Shown piece by piece: positions 33,819-41,600 of a stretch of DNA of 45,975 bases (its first letter is position 1; every line of letters starts with the position of its first letter). Under the pieces are notes generated by a model, which saw only the letters and a program-made list of their open reading frames with translations, did no database searches and had not been told where the DNA came from. The stretch is from contig JAIXOI010000032.1 in NCBI GenBank assembly GCA_027486795.1, positions 1 through 45,975 on the forward strand, given 5' to 3'. The DNA comes from Sphingobacteriales bacterium. GTDB taxonomy: Bacteria; Bacteroidota; Bacteroidia; Chitinophagales; CAIOSU01. The position numbers and the translations under genes are program-made.

Positions 33819-33892
33819 TTAGACACAAGACACAAGACATGAGACACAAGACGTAAGACACAAGACACAACCTGCCTGCCGGCAGGGACACA
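33819..33892. repeat. AGACACAAGAC word repeat interrupted by a CCTGCCGGCAGG palindrome
   Basis: ACAAGAC-type words run from 33819 to 33870, are interrupted by CCTGCCTGCCGGCAGG (palindromic core 33875-33886) and resume with GACACAAGAT. The word family is the same as at 121-157. The palindrome looks inserted into the word array. Confidence 0.6.
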
Positions 33893-33960
33893 AGATATTG
33901 CGCTGGAATAAATATTGCATATGATGCTATTCTTTATGTTCTTTTGTACTGTTCATTTGT

Positions 33961-34027
33961 TTTTTATCTCCCATTTGCCATCTCAAATCTTTCATTTCAC
34001 ATTTCTCATTTCTTATCTCTTCTTTCT
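33961..34027. repeat. pyrimidine-rich word repeat (TCTCATTTCTTATCTC family)
   Basis: Degenerate tandem copies of CATTT/TTATCTC. The 17-mer CTCATTTCTTATCTCTT at 34005-34021 is identical to 31031-31047, between the adaptor and permease genes. Together with 33819-33892 this explains most of the 355-bp spacer before rpsP; the remainder shows no gene. Confidence 0.5.
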
Positions 34028-34059
34028 TTTGTCTTTTCTCATTTAATGCGCTATCTTTG
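34028..34059 (+). promoter_or_regulatory. promoter of the rpsP-rimM operon
   Basis: TTTG at 34028-34031 and TATCTTTG at 34052-34059 are 20 bp apart, an ideal Bacteroidetes -33/-7 pair. The predicted transcript has a leader of about 60 nt. Confidence 0.72.
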
Positions 34060-34062
34060 CAC

Positions 34063-34082
34063 TCCCAATATTTATACTGGGA
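34063..34082 (+). promoter_or_regulatory. hairpin near the 5' end of the rpsP transcript
   Basis: TCCCAATA and TACTGGGA flank TTTA and can pair over 8 positions with one mismatch. It sits at the predicted transcript start, so it could stabilise the mRNA or mediate leader control. This is a structural suggestion only. Confidence 0.35.
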
Positions 34083-34126
34083 AGGCATACTATACATCTT
34101 TTAATTCAATTAAAAACAAGTAACCA

Positions 34127-34777
34127 ATGCCGGTTAAAATTAGATTACAACGTCACGGTCGCAAGAAAAGACCGTTTTACTTCATCGTAGCTGCTGATAG
34201 CAAATCGCCACGTGATGGTCGTTTCATCGAGCGTTTAGGTTCTTATGACCCTACAACTGTTCCTGCTACTATCATTTTGGATGGCGACAAGGCCCTTAGC
34301 TGGTTGCACAATGGTGCAGAACCTACTGATACCGTTCGCGCTATCCTTTCTTACAAAGGTGTGTTGTACAAAAAACACTTGGTACGCGGCTTGAAAAAAG
34401 GCGCACTATCTGAGGAGCAAGTTGAGCAACTGCACGCTGAGTACTTGAAAAGCCACGAAGGCAAAGTTGAAGGACACGTGGAAAGCGTGGCAAAAGCAAA
34501 AGAAGAAGCTCGTTTGAAACGTAATGCTGATGAAGCTGCGAAACGTGCGAAAGCCCTTTCTGCTGCTGCTGAAGCCGAAGCTGCTGCCATTGCCGAAGCT
34601 GCCGCCGAAGAAGCTGCTGCTAACGCTGAAGCTGTAACCGAAGAAGCTCCAGCTGAAGAAGTTGCTACTGAAGAAGCACCGGTTGCTGAAGCTGCTGCTG
34701 AAGAGGTACCTGCTGCTGAAGAAGCACCTGCTGTTGAGGCCGCTGCCGAAGAAAGCGAAGAGCCAAAAGCTGAATAA
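34127..34777 (+). CDS. rpsP: 30S ribosomal protein S16 with long Ala/Glu-rich tail
   Basis: The first ~80 residues are a standard S16: MPVKIRLQRHGRKKRPFYFI, RDGRFIERLGSYDP, and ALSWLHNGAEPTDTVRAILS. S16 is a small-subunit protein needed for 30S assembly. The whole protein is 216 aa because a charged helical linker and an Ala/Glu tail (about residues 135-216, e.g. AEAAAEEVPAAEEAPAVEAA) follow. Extended tails are common in Bacteroidetes S16, but this one is near the long end. The tail DNA is a GCTGAAGAA-type repeat and may vary in length. rimM starts 26 bp downstream. Confidence 0.97.
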   Translation: MPVKIRLQRHGRKKRPFYFIVAADSKSPRDGRFIERLGSYDPTTVPATIILDGDKALSWLHNGAEPTDTVRAILSYKGVLYKKHLVRGLKKGALSEEQVEQLHAEYLKSHEGKVEGHVESVAKAKEEARLKRNADEAAKRAKALSAAAEAEAAAIAEAAAEEAAANAEAVTEEAPAEEVATEEAPVAEAAAEEVPAAEEAPAVEAAAEESEEPKAE

Positions 34778-34803
34778 TTTCTTGCCACTTTAAAGACCGT
34801 TGA

Positions 34804-35328
34804 ATGGAAGTCATTCAGGTTGGCAAAGTACATAAAGTACATGGTATAAGAGGATGGTTGAAAATTAGTTTCAGCTATCCTCTTACTGCTTTATGGGTGG
34901 ATGAATTGCCGCCCCTGTTACTTGGTACCGAGGCCAAAAATCTCCCGTATTTTCCAGAAGAACTTAGCGCTACCAGCGACGAACAATATTTCCTCATCAA
35001 GTTTGAAGGAGTCGATTCGCCTGAAGAGGCTGTAATGCTTACTGGCAAAGAGTTGTTTATGCAGCTTGGCCGCGAGCAGGAGTTTTTTGTGACTGACCAA
35101 GAAGAAAGCGCCTACGATTTTGCAATGGGCTATATGCTACTTTCGGAAACGGGCGAGTTTATTGGTACCATTGAAGATATTGAAGCCATGCCTGCACAAG
35201 ACTTGGCTAAAGTAAGCCACCGCGGAAAAGAGGTATTAATACCCCTAGCCGATGAATTGGTGCTCACCGTTGACCACAAAGCCCGCACCATTAAAGTGGT
35301 TATACCGGATGGTTTATTGAGTCTTTAA
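34804..35328 (+). CDS. rimM: ribosome maturation factor RimM
   Basis: The 174-aa protein has the RimM N-terminal barrel (IQVGKVHKVHGIRGWLKIS) and the C-terminal PRC-barrel (YMLLSETGEFIGTIEDIEAM, then GKEVLIPLADE). RimM binds S19 and helps mature the 30S head. It follows rpsP by 26 bp, the conserved rpsP-rimM order. The usual next genes of this operon, trmD and rplS, are not here: a gamma-carbonic anhydrase follows instead after 78 bp. Confidence 0.95.
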   Translation: MEVIQVGKVHKVHGIRGWLKISFSYPLTALWVDELPPLLLGTEAKNLPYFPEELSATSDEQYFLIKFEGVDSPEEAVMLTGKELFMQLGREQEFFVTDQEESAYDFAMGYMLLSETGEFIGTIEDIEAMPAQDLAKVSHRGKEVLIPLADELVLTVDHKARTIKVVIPDGLLSL

Positions 35329-35406
35329 TTTAGGTTAATTGGTTTCCCGTTATTTGTTGATTAGATTTATGGCTACAATTAGCCCAAATAATCGATAAGT
35401 AACCTA

Positions 35407-35913
35407 ATGACTTACCTAGAGCAACTTCAAAATCAAGTAAAAAAAGGCAACGATGTATTTATTGCCCCAAATGCTTACGTATTGGGTAATGTTACCCTGG
35501 GCAATAGGGTATCTGTTTGGTATGGAGCAACGCTCCGAGCCGATTTCGATAAAATAGTTATTGGCGATGACAGCAATGTGCAGGAAGGGGTAATTATGCA
35601 CGTTGACCACGGCACCCCGCTTACCGTGGGTAAAAGTGTTACTGTTGGCCATGGTGCCGTATTGCATGGTTGCACTGTTGGCGATAACACCCTCATCGGT
35701 ATAAAAGCAGTTGTGCTCAATGGCGCTGTAATAGGCAAAGGTTGTGTAATTGGCGCCAATGCTTTGATAAAGGAGCATGATGTAATTCCTGATTTTTCGT
35801 TGGTTGTAGGTTCTCCTGGCAAGGTTATTCGCCAATTGGGCGAAGAAACCATGAGTATGTTGCAACTTAGCGCACAGGTTTATGCCGAGGAGGCTGGTAA
35901 ATATCTGAAGTAA
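35407..35913 (+). CDS. gamma-carbonic anhydrase family protein
   Basis: The 168-aa protein is a left-handed beta-helix of hexapeptide repeats (VLGNVTLGNRVSVWYGATLR, VTVGHGAVLHGCTVGDNTLI). The metal-binding histidines correspond to His65 or His68, His82 and His87. Members resemble YrdA/PaaY and Cam: some hydrate CO2, others have no demonstrated activity, so carbonic anhydrase activity is likely but not assured. It lies on the same strand as rimM and the glycosyltransferase but shows no overlap with either. Confidence 0.92.
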   Translation: MTYLEQLQNQVKKGNDVFIAPNAYVLGNVTLGNRVSVWYGATLRADFDKIVIGDDSNVQEGVIMHVDHGTPLTVGKSVTVGHGAVLHGCTVGDNTLIGIKAVVLNGAVIGKGCVIGANALIKEHDVIPDFSLVVGSPGKVIRQLGEETMSMLQLSAQVYAEEAGKYLK

Positions 35914-35965
35914 CCCGAATTTCCGTAACCCAACCGTTCTCTCGGGGGCGGCGAAAAACAAACAA

Positions 35966-36955
35966 TTGAAAATACTCATCATCCGCTTCAGTTCTATTGG
36001 CGACATTGTGCTTACCACACCAGTTGTTAGGTGTATTAAGCAACAATTGCCTAATGCGGAGATTCATTTTTTAACCAAGGAGTCGTTTTCAAGCATTCTG
36101 CAGGGCAACCCGCATATTTTTCAGTTGCATTTTCTTAGAAATAGCATTGAGGCTACGGTATCGAAACTCAAGATGATTCGTTTTGACTTTATTGTTGACC
36201 TGCACAAAAACCAACGAACATTTGCCATTAGAAGGTTGATGAGGGTAAAATCGTGCTCGTTTGATAAGTTAAACATCCAGAAATGGATGATGGTGAATTT
36301 TAAAATCAATAGGCTGCCAAACGTGCATATTGTTGATAGATATTTGGCATCAGTGGCCAAGCTTGGTGTGGTTGACGATGGTGCAGGTTTAGATTATTAC
36401 ATACCTGCCGTGCAGCAGATACAACCCGAGCAAATACCGGAGACCCATAGAAACGGCTATGTAGCCATAGTTATAGGGGCGGCCCACTATACAAAGCGCT
36501 ATGCGTTGAAACACTTAATAGCGTTGTGCCAGATACTGAAGCAGCCAATAATACTATTAGGTGGGCCTGAGGATAGGGCAAATGGCCAAGAAATAGCCGA
36601 ACTAAGCGGAAATACTCAAGTATGGAACGCTTGTGGATTGTTTAACCTACACGGCTCGGCTTCATTGGTTAGCCAGGCTAGGGTAGTAGTGAGCAATGAT
36701 ACTGGCTTAATGCATATTGCAGCGGCCTTCCAAAAGCCAATTGTATCAATTTGGGGCAATACCATCCCCGAGTTTGGTATGTACCCGTATTATGGCAAAA
36801 ACAGTGCTATGAAGGCGGTGATAGTTCAAAACAAAGGTCTATCATGCAGGCCTTGTTCAAAAATTGGGTTTGATAAGTGCCCCAAACGGCATTTTAAGTG
36901 TATGATGGATATTTTGCCCAGCGAGGTGGCTGGGCACATAGAACATCTTTGGTAA
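35966..36955 (+). CDS. glycosyltransferase family 9 (ADP-heptose:LPS heptosyltransferase-like)
   Basis: The 329-aa protein starts KILIIRFSSIGDIVLTTPVV, the signature of family 9 heptosyltransferases that build the LPS inner core on the cytosolic face. Further motifs are VVIGAAHYTKRYALKH, ILLGGPEDRANGQEIA, and VVSNDTGLMHIAAAFQKPIV with the donor-binding SNDTGLMH. The start is a TTG at 35966; no ATG occurs in frame back to the stop at 35906. Its stop directly abuts the stop of the convergent DUF4294 gene. The C-terminus has a Cys cluster (CRPCSKIGFDKCPKRHFKC) common in Bacteroidetes members. Confidence 0.9.
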   Translation: MKILIIRFSSIGDIVLTTPVVRCIKQQLPNAEIHFLTKESFSSILQGNPHIFQLHFLRNSIEATVSKLKMIRFDFIVDLHKNQRTFAIRRLMRVKSCSFDKLNIQKWMMVNFKINRLPNVHIVDRYLASVAKLGVVDDGAGLDYYIPAVQQIQPEQIPETHRNGYVAIVIGAAHYTKRYALKHLIALCQILKQPIILLGGPEDRANGQEIAELSGNTQVWNACGLFNLHGSASLVSQARVVVSNDTGLMHIAAAFQKPIVSIWGNTIPEFGMYPYYGKNSAMKAVIVQNKGLSCRPCSKIGFDKCPKRHFKCMMDILPSEVAGHIEHLW

Positions 36956-37546
36956 TTACTTTTTGTTCTCCGCATCGGTTTCTTCTAGAGCACGAATTAT
37001 CATTTCCATGTCGGCATTATCAGCAGGCACATAAGGTGCTTTTAGGTCGTAGCCATAGCGCTTGCCTACCAAGTTCCAGGTAAATGCTGCAAAACCGTTT
37101 TTCAATTCTTTAATGAGGCCATAACAATCGTTGCCGGTATATCGGTTTATCATCATTACCAAAAGCTTACCTTGGGTAGTGGTAAGGCTCTTTAGTTTTT
37201 CCTCAAACTCAGCTTTTAGTTGTTCTTCTTTTGCCCTTTTATATTTTTTTTGCTGGCGGTGCTTGTTTATGTCGGCCATTTCTTGCTGCATGTCGGCATA
37301 AATTTGTCTCGCCATTTTGGCATAAGGGTAAACGATTTTGATGTTCCGTTGCAGTTTTCTAAAATCCGACTGATCTTTTACGCTTGTAAAAACCCGCTTA
37401 TCTATTACGGTCACGGGGTCAATTGAGGCTACATAAATGGTGTCGCCTTCAGCAGTTACATGCGTGCGCACATAGCCAGTGGTATCTTGAGCCCAAAGGC
37501 CTTGGACAGCAAGCCAAACCAGCATAATTGTTGCAGTGTGTTTCAT
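36956..37546 (-). CDS. DUF4294 domain protein, secreted
   Basis: The 196-aa protein has a signal peptide (MLVWLAVQGLWAQ) and then the DUF4294 pattern: YVASIDPVTVIDKRVFTS, RKLQRNIKIVYPYAKMA, and TQGKLLVMMINRYTGNDCYG followed by LIKELKNGFAAFTWN. The family is confined to Bacteroidetes as far as I know and has no known function. A Lys/Glu-rich helix (KKYKRAKEEQLKAEFEEKL) sits in the middle. A TAATTTTG box lies about 55 bp upstream. Confidence 0.87.
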   Translation of the reverse strand: MKHTATIMLVWLAVQGLWAQDTTGYVRTHVTAEGDTIYVASIDPVTVIDKRVFTSVKDQSDFRKLQRNIKIVYPYAKMARQIYADMQQEMADINKHRQQKKYKRAKEEQLKAEFEEKLKSLTTTQGKLLVMMINRYTGNDCYGLIKELKNGFAAFTWNLVGKRYGYDLKAPYVPADNADMEMIIRALEETDAENKK

Positions 37547-37600
37547 AAACTAGGTTTCAACTAACCTAATAAACAAGTTGTGTGCCAAAAAATGTCTTGG

Positions 37601-37608
37601 CAAAATTA
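37601..37608 (-). promoter_or_regulatory. -7 box TAATTTTG for the DUF4294 gene
   Basis: Exact TAnnTTTG match on the minus strand, 54 bp before the start at 37546. It lies just past the stop codon of the upstream response-regulator gene (37631), so the DUF4294 gene need not depend on that gene's transcript. Confidence 0.4.
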
Positions 37609-37630
37609 GCTATTTAAGATAGCGGAGCAG

Positions 37631-38287
37631 TTATTCAAGCAGGTGGTTTACCATGGCATACTTAACCAATCCAGCGGTATTTTTTACGTCCAGCTTTTGT
37701 AGTAGGTTTCTGCGGTGCGTGTCAACGGTGCGAGAGCTGATGCCTAAGCGGTCGGCAATTTCCGAATTAGTAAGCTCCTCCGAAATCATCCGGATAATTT
37801 CGGTTTCACGTTTGGTAAGGGCAATATCGTTTTTGGGTTCTAATGTTTGGTTAAGGCCGCCACGGGTCATAAACTGCGACATCATGATGTTGCTCACCTC
37901 TTGGCTAAAATAGCTTTCACCTGCCATTATCGAGTTAATGGCATTTACCATTTCATTTTTGCCAGTGTTTTTTAGCACATAACCTAGCGCACCTGCTTGC
38001 AGCATTTTTACGATATAGCGCTGCTCATCGAACATGGATATGGCCAAAACCTTAGTATTGGGGTGCAGCTTTATAATTTCTTCGGTAGCTTCAATGCCAT
38101 TCATTTCAGGCATTTTTATATCCATTATAACCAAGTCAAAGTTGTCTTTGGCTAGTTTATCTAGAGCCTCTCTGCCATTATTCGCTTCATCTGCTACATT
38201 CAGGTGCTCTACATTGTTTAATATAGAACGAATGCCCAACCTAATCATTGGATGATCGTCTACTATTAAGATTTTAACGCTTTCCAT
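37631..38287 (-). CDS. NarL/LuxR-family response regulator
   Basis: From the ATG at 38287 the product is 218 aa. The receiver domain (about 1-120) has KILIVDDHPMIRLGI with the acidic pair and DLVIMDIKMPEMNG with the phosphorylated Asp. The C-terminal LuxR helix-turn-helix is LTKRETEIIRMISEELTNSE, then IADRLGISSRTVDTHR. It should bind DNA after phosphorylation by a histidine kinase, none of which is encoded nearby. An upstream ATG at 38329 would add 14 residues outside the receiver fold. It is divergent from the giant adhesin gene, so it might regulate it, but there is no direct evidence. Confidence 0.92.
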   Translation of the reverse strand: MESVKILIVDDHPMIRLGIRSILNNVEHLNVADEANNGREALDKLAKDNFDLVIMDIKMPEMNGIEATEEIIKLHPNTKVLAISMFDEQRYIVKMLQAGALGYVLKNTGKNEMVNAINSIMAGESYFSQEVSNIMMSQFMTRGGLNQTLEPKNDIALTKRETEIIRMISEELTNSEIADRLGISSRTVDTHRRNLLQKLDVKNTAGLVKYAMVNHLLE

Positions 38288-38329
38288 GCTTTTCACAGTT
38301 TTGGTAGTTATTTTCCCCAACATTACCAT

Positions 38330-38650
38330 TTCCCCCTCTACTACTTTGTCCCTTTATAATTTCAGTTACTGAAAGTTAAAAGGTATTCACCGCATTTTCA
38401 AATAAATATTTAGAAACCTTGCAATTGTTCTCCTAGTGTTATTAACCATTAGTATCTAATTGTTGATTAATTTGCACAAAATACATAATTACAAAACAAC
38501 AAGTGCAATTGTTGCAAGTTGTTTTTCGTGAAGCGCATAGATTGATTGTAACAATAGTAGGTAAGATTGCGTAGAAATGGCAAAGTAATAGCTGTTTTGG
38601 GCGTGGAAGAGCCTGGCCTATTATTTTGGAGTCTCAAAACCCATTTTTCT
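38330..38650. other. 321-bp divergent spacer before the giant adhesin gene
   Basis: AT-rich region with no gene. It contains GCAATTGTT at 38421-38429 and AATTGTTGCAAG at 38507-38518, the second identical to 28307-28318. I found no exact TAnnTTTG box close to the adhesin ATG; TATTATTTTG near 38620 is the nearest approximation. Confidence 0.5.
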
Positions 38651-41600
38651 ATGCGCTCTATTTATACATTTTGTGTAGGCTGCGGCCTTAATGCGAATTG
38701 GAAGAAAGTATTTGGTAACAATAGCATGAATACATTGGGTGCCTTGGTGCTTGCGTTGTTATTATCCAACTCGGTGGCGGCAAGCACTATCTTTTCTGAA
38801 ACCTTTACGGCAAGCAATGGTGCCACCAGTGGTGCCAATTGGTATTTGGATTTGACCGGCTGTTCTGTATCTGGTTCAAGTTATTTAAGAGTAAACTCTA
38901 ACAAGCTTGAAGCGCGCGATACTGATTGCGAAGCAACTTTTTACACCTACCCGATTGACATATCGCAGCACCGTAGTGTTTCTCTTTCGGTAGAATTGAC
39001 CGAGAGTGGCAATTTGAACAACAGCGATAGGATACAAACCATGTATTCAATAGATGGCGGCGCATTTCAATATTTTGCCACAAATGGTGACAGAGCAGAT
39101 GACTTTACGAGTGCCACGGCCAGCCAGACAAACTTAACGGGCAAAACGCTTGTGATTAAAATAATTACCGAGAATAACTCTAGTAGCGAGTATTACCGAA
39201 TAGATAACCTTTTAATTGAAGGGGATGCTAAAGATAATTTTTCACTATCGGCAAATACCACTAATGTAAGCTGCTCAGCTTCTGGTGCCATTGATTTGGT
39301 GGTAACACCAGGTGCGAGTGCTTCATCTACTACTTCACCTTACAGCACAGGCTCTTGCACCGTAACCATGAGCGGTTCGTCGAGCTATACACTCAATTCG
39401 GGCCAAGTGGGTTGCGTTACGGGCAGCTTTAGTGGGAGTGTAACACTTAACGGTGGCACTATGATTAACGCTGGCAGTGCTAGCATTTCGTCGTTAAACT
39501 TCAATAGTGGTACTTTTATCAACAATGGTACACTATCCATTTCAAACTTTACAACCAGCAGCGGACGAGTAGTATATAACTATGGCACCATGGCCGTTTC
39601 TGGTGCTTTAACCATAGGCGATGCCTTTTACAACTTTGGCTCAATTACAGCTGGTAGCTTAACAGTAAACACCGGGGGCCGATTTATAAACAATAACAAC
39701 ACACAAGTAAGTGGCGATTTTGTAAATAATGCCAGTGTAATGAACAACGGCAGCATAGCCACCAGTGGCAATATTACCAATAACTCTGGTTCAAGCTTAA
39801 TTAATAATGGCACTATAACCGGCAACACACTTACCCAAAATGCTAGTTTGGATAACCATGGTTCAATATCGGTAAATACTTACACCACTATCAATTCTAG
39901 TGGCAGCCTTATTATGAATTCGGGAGCTTCGTTGAGCACAAACAGTATAACATTAAATGGAAGTATTACCAACACTGGTTCCGCTTGTGCCAATATTGCA
40001 GTTGGCGATTATACCAGAGTGAATAGCAGCGGCAGCATGAGCGGCAATGTGCAGTTATGCGATGCCAATGGCGTAGATTTAAACCTCAGCTCAAGCTACA
40101 GTGGCGGAGCTGCACTTAATTGTAACTGTTCGGGCGGTGGTTATACCTATTTGTGGAGCAATGGCGCCACAACCCAAGACTTATCGGGTTTAGCTGCTGG
40201 AACTTATACTGTTACGGTTACAGGACCAAATGGCACTACAGCAACCACATCGGCCACTATTACAGGTTCGGGCGCTTCTGGTAACCCTGCAGTGTTTGGC
40301 ACCAATGTTTGGAACGTGTACGCTTGGAACGCAGGCGATGCCTCTGGCGACAATGGTGCATGGGCAGATAACTACAGTGGCTATTACACTATAAGCAGTT
40401 TAAATTTTGATACTCGCACTGGCGAAACTTATTCAACTGCACAAAGTTGGTCTGATAACTTAAGCCCATCTAGTGCTTCGGGGTACGTGGGTTGCAGCGT
40501 AGGAAACGACACCCATTCATATGCTTTTAAGCGTCAAGGTTTTCCGGTAGGTACTTATACCATTAATTTGCCCAACCATGACGACCGAGTGCAACTTTAT
40601 GTAGATGGCGTAAAAGTTTATGACCTAAGCGGATGTTGCGCTTTGCGATCAAATATTTGGACCGGCTCTTTGGGTGCCGCATCTCAATTAGAGCTTCGTA
40701 TTTCTGAAGGTTGGGGAGGGTCGCATGGTAGCATTGAATTAGTAGCTCAAGCAAGTCCAACGGTAACAAGTACTACTGCCGCTAGCCGCTGTGGCACAGG
40801 TACCGTAACCTTACAAGCCACGGCTTCATCGGGCGCCGTAATCGATTGGTACGCAGCCGCTTCAGGTGGTAGTGTGCTTAGCGGTGGAACCGGAACCAAT
40901 AGCTTTGTCACGCCAAGCATTGGCTCAACTACAACCTATTTTGCACAGGCTCGTCACACAAGCTCTGGCGCTATAAGTACTGCGAGAACTGCTGTAATGG
41001 CAACCATTAATTCAGCACCTTCTGCTTCAGTTTCTGGCACCCAGACTATATGTGCAGGTGGTTCTTCAACATTTACCGCAACTGGTGGTGGCACCTATTT
41101 GTGGAGCACTGGTGCTACAACTGCTGCTATTTCAGTAAGTGCAGCTGGCACTTATACGGTAACGGTGACGTCAGCCTCAGGTTGCACTGCTACCGCAAAC
41201 CGCGCTTTGACTGTAAATTCAGCGCCATCAGCATCAATATCAGGCAACCAGACTATTTGTGCCGGTGGCTCTTCAACTTTTACCGCCTCCGGTGGTGGCA
41301 CCTATTTGTGGAGCACAGGCGCTACAACTGCTGCAATTTCCGTAAGCGCTGCTGCCACTTATACTGTAACAGTAACTAACGCCTCAGGCTGTACCGCTTC
41401 AGCAAGCTATGCATTGACTGTAAACTCGGCGCCAACAGCTTCAGTATCTGGCACACAGACTATTTGTGCAGGAGGTTCTTCAACATTTACTGCAACTGGC
41501 GGAATTACTTACCTATGGAGCACTGGTGCTACAACCGCTGCCATATCAGTAAGTGCAGCTGGCACTTACACGGTAACGGTAACGTCAGCCTCAGGTTGCA

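Noticed and set aside
34351-34842. 163-codon minus-strand frame opposite the rpsP tail
   Set aside because: It is the complement of the Ala/Glu repeat and gives a Ser/Ala low-complexity product.
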